64,000 nt of DNA from positions 1 to 64,000 of the forward strand of contig QVQC01000051.1 of assembly GCA_003428585.1 (NCBI GenBank), in the 5' to 3' direction. Shown here in pieces: positions 17,063-26,256 of the stretch. The notes under the pieces were generated by a model, which was given only the letters and a program-made list of their open reading frames with translations, had not been told where the DNA came from and ran no database searches. Each line of letters begins with the position of its first letter. Positions within the stretch are counted from its first letter, which is position 1. Made by a program: the position numbers and the translations under genes. Source of the stretch: Nioella halotolerans (GTDB lineage Bacteria > Pseudomonadota > Alphaproteobacteria > Rhodobacterales > Rhodobacteraceae).

Positions 17063-19114
17063 CTACAGCACCACCGGCTTTTCCAGCGCCTCCAGCAGCG
17101 GCGCCAACTCATCCTCGTAGCGTTTCCAAGCGGCGACGGAACTGCGGTAGATCGGCTGGCGCACCTGCGCGAAACTGAGCGTCTCGACCCGGCGTTTTGC
17201 CTTGTGGGGCGCGAGGCAGGCATCCTCCCAGTCCAGCCCCGCCGCCGCGACAAGCGCCCGCACATGCGGCTCGGGCGCCTCCGTCAGCGCATCGTAATCG
17301 ACGACATGCACCCGGTCGGGCAGCGCCTCGGCCCAGACCTGTTGCAGCGCGTCGTAAAGCCGGATGAAGCGGCCGATATCGGCCAGATCGGTGGAATAGC
17401 GCTGCGTGCCGGCGGGAAACATGTTGCGGTAGATCGACAGGCCCACGTCGCGCGGATCGCGGCGCAGCATCAGGAAGCGGGCCTCGGGCAGCGCCATGAC
17501 CGCCGGCCCGATACGCGAGAAGGTGGCAATCGCCTTGTCGGTAAACAGGTCCGTCGCCCCGCTCTGCCGGCGCGCGGCGCGGATATAGCGCTGCCCGGCC
17601 TCGGCAAAGCTGCTGCCAAGCGCGCCGGGATTCAGCGACGCCTGTTCCAGCGGCAGGTGCAGCGCCTGCACGATGGCCGACATCTCGCCCCCCGCCGTGA
17701 CCCGCGAATGCGCCGCGAGAATGGTTTCAACCAGCGTCGTCCCCGACCGCGGCAGCCCCGACACGAAAAGCGGTCTCTCCTCGCTGAACGGGCCGGGATG
17801 GTCGCGGCCCCGCACAGCCCGGTAGCCTTCGACCAAAGCGCGGGCATTGGTGAGGTCAACATCGAAACTGTAGGGGAACTCCTCCCGCATCAGACGGTTG
17901 GCGCGGTGCAGATGCTCGAAGACGCGGCCATGGTCGCCCAGATCCTCCAGCGCCTTGGCCATGGCGAAGGCCAGTACCCGGCGCGAGGCGCGCGGCAGCG
18001 TCTTGTCGGCCAGCCGCGCCTCAAGGATGGGAAGGATCGGGTCATCGGCCGCAACCTTGCCACCCCCGACATAGGAACGGACCGCTTCGGCCCCGTCACG
18101 GGTCAGTTCCAGCACGCGCATGAGGTCGGCGCGCGCCCCGTCGAGATCGCCCGCTGTCTGGCGCTGCTGGCCGCGCAGGCAGAGAAGGTCGGGATTGTCG
18201 GGATCGGCGCGCAAAAGTTCCTCGATCAGCGCCGCGGCGGCGGCATGTTCGCCTTCCGAGGCCAGCTTGTCGGCCAGTTCGGCCAGCACGCTGGGCCGCG
18301 CGCCAAGTGCAATGGCGCGGTCATAGGCGGCACGGGCCGCGCGCGGGCGGCGCAGGGTGGCGCGGGTCTCGCCAAGGTCGAGATGGAGCCGCGGTGACTT
18401 TCGGTGTTTCTCGGCCGCCTTGGCCAGCAGCGCCTCGGCTTCTTCCGGGCGGCAGGTCTCGCGCAGGACGCGGGCCAAGGGGCGGGCAGTGTCGGCGCCA
18501 AGCTCCGCCGCGCGGCGCAAGTCCTGCTCGGCGCGCAGCCATTGGCCGAGCTCGGCCCGCGCCTCGCCCAGCGCGGCAAGGGCGCGCGGGTTGGCCGGGT
18601 CGCGCTCCACCGCCTTTTCCAGCGGTCCGAACGCCTTGCCCCATTTGCCCTGCGCGGCGCGGGCCAGCCCCAGCGCCAGCGCCGGGCCGGCGGCCTGCGG
18701 GTGGCGGGTGACAAGGGCGAAGGCAGCGGTTTCGGCGGCCTCGGCCTGGCCTCTGTCAATCTGCGCAAGAAGGCCGGCGATATCGGGCTCGGCCGACAGC
18801 GATATGCCCGCCGCCGCCGCCTCGCGCCGCAATTTCTTCAGCTTGCCGCCCGAGAGCACCCCGCCCAGCGCCTGCCAGATCGCCGGTTCCTTCGGCTTGG
18901 CCTTCAGCGCCTTGCGCAGGGCCGCCTCGGCCTTGTCGGCCTGACCGCGCGCGGCATGAATGCGGCCGATCTGGAAATGCGCCTCGGCCAGATCGGGGCG
19001 CATCTGCAAGACCTGCGCGTAAAGGCGCAGCGCCTCGGGCGCGTTGCCGGCGTTCTGCGCCGCCAGCGCCTGTTGGTAGAGCTGCTTGATCCGGGCGGCA
19101 TTGACGGGAAGCAT
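17063..19114 (-). CDS. TPR-repeat sulfotransferase-family protein
   Basis: A 683-residue protein. The N-terminal two thirds is a tetratricopeptide array (about residues 1-400). The C-terminal third is a PAPS-type sulfotransferase domain with the 5'-phosphosulfate loop FVSGLPRSGTTLVE (about 441-454) and the 3'-phosphate-binding segment MLRRDPRDVGLSIYRN (about 541-556). The acceptor is unknown. It follows the Lrp-type gene by 5 bases and is probably co-transcribed. PAPS could come from the ATP sulfurylase/APS kinase at 31002. Confidence 0.87.
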   Translation of the reverse strand: MLPVNAARIKQLYQQALAAQNAGNAPEALRLYAQVLQMRPDLAEAHFQIGRIHAARGQADKAEAALRKALKAKPKEPAIWQALGGVLSGGKLKKLRREAAAAGISLSAEPDIAGLLAQIDRGQAEAAETAAFALVTRHPQAAGPALALGLARAAQGKWGKAFGPLEKAVERDPANPRALAALGEARAELGQWLRAEQDLRRAAELGADTARPLARVLRETCRPEEAEALLAKAAEKHRKSPRLHLDLGETRATLRRPRAARAAYDRAIALGARPSVLAELADKLASEGEHAAAAALIEELLRADPDNPDLLCLRGQQRQTAGDLDGARADLMRVLELTRDGAEAVRSYVGGGKVAADDPILPILEARLADKTLPRASRRVLAFAMAKALEDLGDHGRVFEHLHRANRLMREEFPYSFDVDLTNARALVEGYRAVRGRDHPGPFSEERPLFVSGLPRSGTTLVETILAAHSRVTAGGEMSAIVQALHLPLEQASLNPGALGSSFAEAGQRYIRAARRQSGATDLFTDKAIATFSRIGPAVMALPEARFLMLRRDPRDVGLSIYRNMFPAGTQRYSTDLADIGRFIRLYDALQQVWAEALPDRVHVVDYDALTEAPEPHVRALVAAAGLDWEDACLAPHKAKRRVETLSFAQVRQPIYRSSVAAWKRYEDELAPLLEALEKPVVL

Positions 19115-19119
19115 GCGGT

Positions 19120-19620
19120 TCAGGCCTCGCGCGCCAGTCGGTCCTCGAGCACTTCGAAGGGCACGCCGGGATCATCCTTGGCGCCCCGGATCACCAGCGA
19201 GGTGCGCACATGGGCGACGTTGTCGGCGGCCGTCAGTTGTTCGGTCAGGAAGCTCTGGAAACTGGACAGGTCGGGTGCAACGCATTTCAGGATGAAGTCG
19301 ATCTCGCCGTTGAGCATGTGGCATTCACGCACCAGCGGCCAGTCCCGGCAGCGCGCCTCGAAGGCGGTCAGGTCCGCCTCGGCCTGGCTGTGCAGGCCGA
19401 CCATGGCAAAGACCTGCACCTCGAAGCCCAGAAGCCGTGGCTCGACCTCGGCGTGGTAGCCGCGGATGAAGCCCTGCTCCTCCAGCGTGCGCACCCGGCG
19501 CAGGCAGGGCGGTGCGGAAATCCCCACCCGGCTGGCCAGTTCGACATTGGTCATGCGCCCGTCGGCCTGAAGCTCCGCGAGGATACGGCGATCGGTCTGG
19601 TCCAGTTTTGCCCCCGGCAT
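19120..19620 (-). CDS. Lrp/AsnC-family transcriptional regulator
   Basis: A 166-residue DNA-binding regulator with an N-terminal winged helix (MTNVELASRVGISAPPCLRRVRTLE, split over about residues 23-47) and a C-terminal RAM ligand-binding domain (about 70-160). Family members sense amino acids. It is divergent from trxB, so it may control that gene as well as itself. Start ATG is preceded by AGGGAGG. Confidence 0.9.
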   Translation of the reverse strand: MPGAKLDQTDRRILAELQADGRMTNVELASRVGISAPPCLRRVRTLEEQGFIRGYHAEVEPRLLGFEVQVFAMVGLHSQAEADLTAFEARCRDWPLVRECHMLNGEIDFILKCVAPDLSSFQSFLTEQLTAADNVAHVRTSLVIRGAKDDPGVPFEVLEDRLAREA

Positions 19621-19843
19621 GGCGTCGACGCCTCCCTATGGCTCGTGATTTTAATTATTCTGTTGGCGGACATGCCCATGGCGCAAGAATGTTTCAAGGG
19701 CGCGCAATATATGAAACAGCACGGCCCGGAATGCAAGGGCGTCGATGCGTCCCTTTTCACCGCCGTGCGGTCTGGTTATATGGCGTGGATCAGGTTGTTG
19801 ACAGACGCAACCGCCACATGTCCAGCCAAGCGAAGGGGCCCCC

Positions 19844-20788
19844 ATGTCCGACACCCGCCACACCCGCGTTCTCATCATCGGTTCCGGCCCGGCCGGCTAT
19901 ACCGCCGGGGTTTACGCAGCGCGCGCCATGCTGGAGCCGGTGCTGGTGCAGGGGATCGAACCGGGGGGCCAACTGACCACCACGACCGAGGTGGAAAACT
20001 GGCCCGGCGACAGCGAGGTGCAGGGCCCCGACCTGATGGTGCGGATGGAAGCCCATGCCAAGGCGATGGGCTGCGAGGTTGTCGGCGACATCATCACCAA
20101 GCTTGACGTGGACAACCGCCCCTTCACCGCCACGGGCGACAGCGGCACGACCTATACCGCCGACGCGGTGATCCTTGCCACCGGGGCGCGGGCGAAATGG
20201 CTGGGGCTGGACAGCGAAGAGGCGTTCAAGGGCTTCGGCGTCTCGGCATGCGCCACCTGCGACGGGTTCTTCTACCGCGGGCAGGAAATCGTTGTCATCG
20301 GCGGCGGCAACACCGCCGTCGAAGAAGCGCTGTTCCTGACCAATTTCGCCAGCAAGGTCACGCTGATCCATCGCCGCGACGAACTGCGCGCCGAGAAGAT
20401 CCTGCAGGACCGGCTGTTCAAGAACCCAAAGATCGAGCCGTTGTGGTTCCACCAGCTTGACGAGGTGGTCGGCAGCAGCAACCCCAAGGGGGTCGAGGCG
20501 GTGCGCGTGAAACATGTGGAGACCGGCGAGATCACCGAGATCCCCTGCAAGGGCGTCTTCATCGCCATCGGCCACGCGCCGGCAAGCGAGCTTGTGAAAG
20601 GCAAGGTCGAGATGCACCACGGCGATTACGTGCATGTCGAACCGGGCAGCACCCGCACCTCGATCCCCGGCCTCTTCGCGGCGGGCGACCTCACGGACCA
20701 TATCTACCGGCAGGCGGTGACAAGCGCCGGGATGGGCTGCATGGCGGCACTGGACGCGGAAAAGTTCCTCGCCGAGCAGGAAGGGTAA
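19844..20788 (+). CDS. trxB: Thioredoxin reductase
   Basis: NADPH-dependent flavoenzyme that reduces thioredoxin. The 314 residues contain the FAD-binding [12 protein letters not shown] (11-22), the redox-active CATC (136-139) and the NADPH motif [12 protein letters not shown] (about 151-162). The ribosome site is GAAGGGG. A good -35 box TTGACA lies at 19798-19803, but I see no matching -10. It ends 10 bases from the convergent C69-like gene. Confidence 0.95.
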   Translation: MSDTRHTRVLIIGSGPAGYTAGVYAARAMLEPVLVQGIEPGGQLTTTTEVENWPGDSEVQGPDLMVRMEAHAKAMGCEVVGDIITKLDVDNRPFTATGDSGTTYTADAVILATGARAKWLGLDSEEAFKGFGVSACATCDGFFYRGQEIVVIGGGNTAVEEALFLTNFASKVTLIHRRDELRAEKILQDRLFKNPKIEPLWFHQLDEVVGSSNPKGVEAVRVKHVETGEITEIPCKGVFIAIGHAPASELVKGKVEMHHGDYVHVEPGSTRTSIPGLFAAGDLTDHIYRQAVTSAGMGCMAALDAEKFLAEQEG

Positions 20789-20798
20789 GGGGACGCGC

Positions 20799-22226
20799 TT
20801 ACCAGACCTGATCTGGCGCCAACGGGCAGCGCGCCATGTTCAGCGCCCCAAGTGCGCGCAGCCGGGCATGGGCGGCATCGGCAAGGGCATGGCAATCGGC
20901 CAGGGCCTCGCCAAGGCGGGCATGGCTGAACTCTGTCAGCACCTGCGCGGCGAGCCCCGCCTCGCCCGCGTTCAGCAGGGCCGCCGCGGCGCGCGCGGCG
21001 TCGGGCAGCCGCGCGTTGACGTCCGCCTCCACCGCGCGCCAATGCGCCCCGACCTCGGCAAGGATCGGATCGGGCTTCTGGAAGGCCAGATGCATCAGCC
21101 GCTTGAAGGCGTAGACGGCCGAGGCGCCGGTTTCGATCCCCTGCGGCACCAGCGAAACGGTATCGGGGTCGGCCTCCTCCTTGCGCCGGTCGAGAAACCG
21201 GTGGCTTTCCCCGGTCGTCAGGTAGCGGTGCTGGCGATAGGCGGGCGGCACGGAGGCCTGCCCGAGAAACACCGGCAAAAGCGGCGCGGTGACCGGGCCG
21301 ACCGGGGCATGCCACATCATGCGCAGCGCGTCGTGATCGGGATGGGCCAGCGGTACGACCTGCCCGTAGCCCGCCGTATCGCCGGTCAGGCGTTCTGTGC
21401 TGATCGACCAGAACACGTCCTCGAGCGTGATCTTTCCGGGCCGGGCGGCGCGGCGGCGCATCTCGTCCTCGATCCAGGCGACGCCGTCCCAGCGATGCTT
21501 GCCGTCGCCATAGACGTGGTTGACGTGGAACGGCCCGTCCTCCGGTGACCACCAGCCCATTTCGCGCGCCGTCTCGAAGAAGTGCGGCGGGAACTGGACA
21601 TCGTCGGTCGGGGTCGCGGGGATCGCGCCGATATAACCGGGGCGCGAGGCGCGGATGCTGTCCGGCCCCAGCCGTTCGGCGCACCAAAGCCCCTTGCCGC
21701 CGGCAAACTCGATCACCACCCATGCTTCGTCGGGATCGGCGATGATGTGGGAATTGCCGCCATAGGTGGAATAGCCATACTCCGCGATCAGCCCGGCAAT
21801 CAGGTCCACCCCCTCACGGGCGGTGCGGGCGCGTTCGATCACGATGCGCGCAAGGTCGGAATAGTTCGGCCCGGTCTGGTCCTTCGGCGTCATGGCGCGC
21901 AACTCGGCCCGCGAGGTCGCCCAGATATCGCGCACAGCCACCCCGCATTCGTTCAACCCGCCATTCGTCAGGGGCGCCGGCACACCAAGGTAATAGCTGT
22001 AGCTGACGCGCATGTTGCGCAGCGTCTCGGCCACCTGCGGGATCTGGCTCAGCTGCCCCGGCATGTCGGCCTGCGGCGTGACACCGACGGTGATGGTGCT
22101 GCCCGGGGCGTGCATCGCCCGCGGACAGATTTCCAGCCAGTGGCTGCTGGGTTCATCCCCGTAGCCGGCCAGATAGGCCGTGCCATCGGCGGTCAGGTTC
22201 CGCCCGATATAGATACCGTAGCTCAT
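20799..22226 (-). CDS. C69-family peptidase homologue lacking the N-terminal cysteine
   Basis: A 475-residue protein matching the peptidase C69 (dipeptidase, Ntn-hydrolase) family: TNGGLNECGVAV (about residues 87-98), ERARTAREGVDLI, YGGNSHIIADPDEAWVV and the later A.EMGWW region. Known members begin with Met (or a short propeptide) then a Cys nucleophile in a Cys-Thr context. Here the N-terminus is MSYGIYIGRNLTADG, with no Cys. Removal of Met would expose Ser2, which could serve as nucleophile. Start 22226 follows GAGGAC. It is last in the transporter operon, 22 bases after the ATPase gene. Confidence 0.82.
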   Translation of the reverse strand: MSYGIYIGRNLTADGTAYLAGYGDEPSSHWLEICPRAMHAPGSTITVGVTPQADMPGQLSQIPQVAETLRNMRVSYSYYLGVPAPLTNGGLNECGVAVRDIWATSRAELRAMTPKDQTGPNYSDLARIVIERARTAREGVDLIAGLIAEYGYSTYGGNSHIIADPDEAWVVIEFAGGKGLWCAERLGPDSIRASRPGYIGAIPATPTDDVQFPPHFFETAREMGWWSPEDGPFHVNHVYGDGKHRWDGVAWIEDEMRRRAARPGKITLEDVFWSISTERLTGDTAGYGQVVPLAHPDHDALRMMWHAPVGPVTAPLLPVFLGQASVPPAYRQHRYLTTGESHRFLDRRKEEADPDTVSLVPQGIETGASAVYAFKRLMHLAFQKPDPILAEVGAHWRAVEADVNARLPDAARAAAALLNAGEAGLAAQVLTEFSHARLGEALADCHALADAAHARLRALGALNMARCPLAPDQVW

Positions 22227-22248
22227 GTGTCCTCGCTGAATGAAGCCG

Positions 22249-24318
22249 TCAGGTCAGGGGAAAATGGCAGGCATGGCGGCGCCCGTCCGGCATGGTCACA
22301 TGGGCCGGTTTCTCGGCCCGGCAGCGATCCTGCGCGATGGGGCAGCGCCCGGCGAAATCGCAGCCCTTGGGCCGGTTGAGCAGGCTCGGCACCTCGCCCG
22401 AGATCGAGACATGCACGCGCCGCCGGTCCGGGTCCGGCTGCGGCACGCCCTCGACCAGCGCGCGGGTATAGGGGTGCACGGGATGCGCGAAAACCGCGTC
22501 GGTGCGTCCCTCCTCGACGATGCGGCCCAGATACATGATCGCCAGCCGGTCGGCGATATGGCGCACCACCGGCAAGTTGTGGGTGATGATCAGGTAGCCC
22601 AGCCCGTGCTCGGCCTGCAGGTCGGCCATCAGGTTGAGGATCTCGCCCTGCACCGAGACATCCAGCCCGGCCGTCGGCTCATCCGCGATGATCAGCTTGG
22701 GGTTCAGCGCCAGCGCGCGGGCCACGCCGACGCGCCGCGCCTGCCCGCCCGACAGTTCATGCGGGTAGCGGCTGAGGAAGGGTTTCGGCAGGCGCACCAT
22801 GTCGGCCAGCCGCTCGGCCTCGGCATCCAGATCGACGCCGGTGATGCCGTGGATCAGGAACGGCTCGGTGATCAGCGCGCGCACCGATTTGCGCGGCGAA
22901 AGCGACCCCACCGGGTCCTGGAACATCATCGCCATGTCGCGGCGCAGCGGCTTGAAACGGGCCTCTGGCATGGCGCGAATTTCCTGTCCTTCGAAGCGGA
23001 CCGACCCGGCCTGCCCGGCCACGAGGTTGAGAACGCTGCGCCCCAGCGTCGTCTTGCCGGATCCGCTTTCGCCCACCAGCCCCACGGTTTCGCCGGGGCG
23101 AACCGTCAGGCTGACATCGAGGACGGCATCGACATGGCGTGTCTCGAGACCCTTCAGCCAGGCGCTGATCCGGCCAACCGTTTCGAACTGCACGTTGAGG
23201 TCGCTCACCTCCAGCAGCGTCTGTTCGGCTGGCACCTTGTGGGTTGTCGCGTCCGCTTCGACCCCGCGCCCGACTGTGATCACCGACGGGTCCGGCGGCC
23301 AGTCCGGGTCATGCGCGGGACCGGCCAGCAGGTGGCAGCGGGCCATGTTGACCGGGCTGCGCGCGACACGCGGCGGCTTTTCCGTGCGGCAGATCTCCTG
23401 CACCCGCTGGCAGCGGGGGGCGAAGATGCAGCCCGCCCGCGGTTTCGTGAGGTCCGGGATGTCGCCGGGAATGACCGGCAGCTTGCGCGACACGTCGTCG
23501 ATGCGGGCCGGGTCGCATTCCAGCAGGGCGCGTGTATAGGGGTGTTGCGGGCTGTGGAAGATCTCGCGCACCTCGCCCGCCTCCACCACCTCGCCGGCAT
23601 ACATCACCACCACGTCGTCGCAGAGCTCCGCGATCAGCCCGAGATTGTGCGAGACAAGCACCACCGTCGCGTCCAGTTCCTTTTGCAGATCCTGCAACAG
23701 GTGGATGATCTGCGCCTCCATCGTCACGTCCAGCGCGGTCGTCGGCTCATCCGCCAACAGCAGCTTGGGCCCCGTCAGCAGCGCCATGGCGATCCCGGCG
23801 CGCTGCCGCATCCCGCCCGAGAAATGGTGCGGATACTGGTCGATGCGCTTCTCTGGGTCCGGAATGCCCACCTTGGCCAGCATCTCCACCGCCATCCGCC
23901 GCTTTTCCGCCACCGAAACGTTCGGACGCCGGTAGAGGATGTCGCGCATCTGGCGGGCGTAGGTCAGCACCGGGATCTGGCTTGTCATCGGATCCTGGAA
24001 GACGACCGAGATCTCCTCGCCACGCACGGCGCGCAATTGCGGCTCGCTGGCATGCAGCAGGTCGCGATCCTCGAAGCGGATCTCGCCGCCGGTCACCTCG
24101 GCGTTCTTGGCCAGCAGCCCGAGGATCGACCACAGGATGGTCGACTTGCCCGACCCGCTTTCGCCGACGATGCCGATCACCCGGTTCTTGCGAACGGGAA
24201 AAGAGACGTTGCGCAGCGCCTTGACGCGTCCGCGCGGGGTGCGGAAATCGAGTGACAGATCGCGGATGTCGAGCAGGATCTCCCCGGCGCCCGCACCGGT
24301 CCCTGTATCCTTGGCCAT
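22249..24318 (-). CDS. Peptide-type ABC transporter, fused double ATPase
   Basis: A 689-residue fusion of two Opp/Dpp-type ATP-binding subunits (DppD-like then DppF-like). First half: Walker A GESGSGKST near 50 and signature FSGGMRQRAG. Second half: Walker A GESGSGKTT near 425 and signature LSGGQARRVG. Each half ends with the peptide-transporter C-terminal Cys-rich region (CIFAPRCQRVQEIC; CDFAGRCPIAQDRC). The start at 24318 follows GGAAAGGA and lies 2 bases after the stop of the permease; the frame is open another 248 codons upstream, antiparallel nonsense. Confidence 0.93.
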   Translation of the reverse strand: MAKDTGTGAGAGEILLDIRDLSLDFRTPRGRVKALRNVSFPVRKNRVIGIVGESGSGKSTILWSILGLLAKNAEVTGGEIRFEDRDLLHASEPQLRAVRGEEISVVFQDPMTSQIPVLTYARQMRDILYRRPNVSVAEKRRMAVEMLAKVGIPDPEKRIDQYPHHFSGGMRQRAGIAMALLTGPKLLLADEPTTALDVTMEAQIIHLLQDLQKELDATVVLVSHNLGLIAELCDDVVVMYAGEVVEAGEVREIFHSPQHPYTRALLECDPARIDDVSRKLPVIPGDIPDLTKPRAGCIFAPRCQRVQEICRTEKPPRVARSPVNMARCHLLAGPAHDPDWPPDPSVITVGRGVEADATTHKVPAEQTLLEVSDLNVQFETVGRISAWLKGLETRHVDAVLDVSLTVRPGETVGLVGESGSGKTTLGRSVLNLVAGQAGSVRFEGQEIRAMPEARFKPLRRDMAMMFQDPVGSLSPRKSVRALITEPFLIHGITGVDLDAEAERLADMVRLPKPFLSRYPHELSGGQARRVGVARALALNPKLIIADEPTAGLDVSVQGEILNLMADLQAEHGLGYLIITHNLPVVRHIADRLAIMYLGRIVEEGRTDAVFAHPVHPYTRALVEGVPQPDPDRRRVHVSISGEVPSLLNRPKGCDFAGRCPIAQDRCRAEKPAHVTMPDGRRHACHFPLT

Positions 24319-24320
24319 GG

Positions 24321-25274
24321 TCAGCGTCCTTTCCCCATCCGCGGGTCGAAAATGTCGCGCAGCGCCTCGCCCAGGAAGGTGAAGCCAAGCGTCGTGAGGA
24401 TCAGCGGTATGCCGCCAGCGATCACCATCCACGGTGTGTCGCGGATCACGAGGTAGCCCTCGTTCAGGATCGTGCCCCAGCTTGCCGTGGGCGGCAGGAC
24501 GCCAAGGCCGAGAAAGCTCAGCCCTGCCTCCACGGTGACGACCACCGGCACCTCCATCGCGGCGAGGATCAGAAGCGGGCCGATCACGTTCGGCATGATG
24601 TGATGCCACAGCATCCGCGCCGTGCCGGCCCCGAAGGCGCGTTCGGCAAGGATGAACTCGGTATTGCGCAGGCTCAACGTGGCGGTGCGCGCGACGCGGG
24701 CATATTGCGGGATCGACGTGATGATCACGATTGCCAGCACCATGCCGAGGCTCGGACCGGTCAGCGCGACGGTGGCCAGTGCCAGAACGATCGTCGGAAA
24801 GGCGCGCACGGTATCGAAGAGCAGCAGCAGCAAGCTGTCGAGCCAGCGCGGCCCGAAACCGGCGAGCATCCCCAGAAACACGCCCACGACCAGCGCGATG
24901 GACACCCCGAGCGCCGCAATCTTCAGCGCGACGCGGCCGCCGTAAAGGATGCGCGACAGGGTATCGCGGCCCAACTGGTCGGTGCCGGCGATGTGGTCCA
25001 GTGTCGGCCCGGACAGCCGCGCCGGAATGTCGAGCGCGTTGGGATCGTAGGGCGCGATCCACGGCGCGAGAAGGGCGCTTGCGAAGAACAGGATGACAAG
25101 GATCAGCCCCGTCATGCCCTGCCAGTTGGTCAGGAACATGCGCAGCTTCTCGCGCCGCTCGCGCGCCGCGGATTCGCGGATATCGGCCTCGGCGACATGG
25201 TCCGGCACGCCGCTGGCGTCGATCGCGGGCAGGCCGGTGGCGGTATTAAAGCGATTCTCGGACACGGGGATCAA
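24321..25274 (-). CDS. Peptide-type ABC transporter permease (DppC-like)
   Basis: A 317-residue inner-membrane permease with a long polar N-terminus (about 50 residues), a first helix near 50-70, and a periplasmic segment with the DppC-like GTDQLGRDTLSRILYGGR (about 97-114). Further helices follow, and a cytoplasmic coupling region (AERAFGAGTARMLWHHIMPN) that contacts the ATPase. It overlaps the first permease by 29 bases. Confidence 0.92.
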   Translation of the reverse strand: MIPVSENRFNTATGLPAIDASGVPDHVAEADIRESAARERREKLRMFLTNWQGMTGLILVILFFASALLAPWIAPYDPNALDIPARLSGPTLDHIAGTDQLGRDTLSRILYGGRVALKIAALGVSIALVVGVFLGMLAGFGPRWLDSLLLLLFDTVRAFPTIVLALATVALTGPSLGMVLAIVIITSIPQYARVARTATLSLRNTEFILAERAFGAGTARMLWHHIMPNVIGPLLILAAMEVPVVVTVEAGLSFLGLGVLPPTASWGTILNEGYLVIRDTPWMVIAGGIPLILTTLGFTFLGEALRDIFDPRMGKGR

Positions 25275-26190
25275 ACCAGGCTATGAGGAGGTCGGAGATC
25301 AGCACGACAAGGATGTAGAGGCCGGTAGCGACCAGCACCCCGCCCTGCACGATCGGGAAGTTGCGCGCCATCACGGCGTCGAAGATCAGCTTGCCGATGC
25401 CGGGCCGTGCGAAGATGATCTCGGCAAAGACGGTCGAGGAGATCAGCCCGCCGAAGCCCATGCCGATCAGGGTGATCGTGGGCAGGATCGCCACCCGCAG
25501 CGCGTAGCCGAAGACGACCCGCCGCGGGGCGAGGCCAAAGGCACGGGCGGAACGGATATAGGTTTCGCCCATCACCTCCAGCATCGAGGCGCGGACCATG
25601 CGGGCAAGGTAGCCGACCCAGCTCAGCCCGATGGCAAAGGCGGGCAGGATCAGGTGGCGCAACTGGTCCACGACGTCGCCCGGCTCGCCCGCGCCGATGG
25701 CCGGCAGCCAGCGCAGGTGCACGGCAAAGATCAGCAGCGCCCAGATCGAGACGAGGAAGGACGGCACCGCGATGGTGCTGACCGACAGCACGCCGGTGAC
25801 CCGGTCCAGCCAACTGTTGGGGCGCACCGCCGCAAGGCAGCCCAGCGGAATGCCCAGCGTCATCGCCCAGCCCATGCCAAGCCCGACAAGGGCCAGCGTG
25901 AAGCCCAGCCGTTCGCCGACGATGGTGGTGACGGACCGTTCGGAGAAGACATCGACGCCGAGATCGCCGGTCAGCGCGTTGCCGATGAAGATCAGGAACT
26001 GGCGCCAGATCGGTTCATCGAGATGCATGCGCTCGGCGTAGCGGGCGATCGCCTCTGGCGAGGCGCGCGGCCCAAGGGCGATCGTGGCCGGGTCACCGGG
26101 GATCAGGTAGAGCAGCGAGAACAGCACCAGCACCACGGCGCAGATCACCGCGAAGGCCAGCCCAAGCCGCTTGAGAAGGTAGAAACCCAT
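25246..26190 (-). CDS. Peptide-type ABC transporter permease (DppB-like)
   Basis: A 314-residue inner-membrane permease. It opens with FYLLKRLGLAFAVICAVVL and then LLYLIPGDPAT, as DppB/OppB proteins do, and has the coupling motif TYIRSARAFGLAPRRVVFGY at about 210-229. The start at 26190 follows AAGGAG. It lies 66 bases after the binding-protein gene and overlaps the second permease gene. Confidence 0.92.
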   Translation of the reverse strand: MGFYLLKRLGLAFAVICAVVLVLFSLLYLIPGDPATIALGPRASPEAIARYAERMHLDEPIWRQFLIFIGNALTGDLGVDVFSERSVTTIVGERLGFTLALVGLGMGWAMTLGIPLGCLAAVRPNSWLDRVTGVLSVSTIAVPSFLVSIWALLIFAVHLRWLPAIGAGEPGDVVDQLRHLILPAFAIGLSWVGYLARMVRASMLEVMGETYIRSARAFGLAPRRVVFGYALRVAILPTITLIGMGFGGLISSTVFAEIIFARPGIGKLIFDAVMARNFPIVQGGVLVATGLYILVVLISDLLIAWFDPRVRESL

Positions 26191-26256
26191 CGGGAAGGCT
26201 CCTTGGGGCACGGCCCCCGCGCGGGTGCTGCGCGGGGGCCGTACTGTCAGGCGCGG

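Noticed and set aside
22240..24255. 671-codon plus-strand frame opposite the ABC ATPase
   Set aside because: Composition of an antisense shadow; the opposite strand encodes a clear double ATPase.
22249..25062. N-terminal extension of the double ATPase by 248 codons
   Set aside because: The extension overlaps the permease in another frame and has no homology; the ATG at 24318 has a good site.
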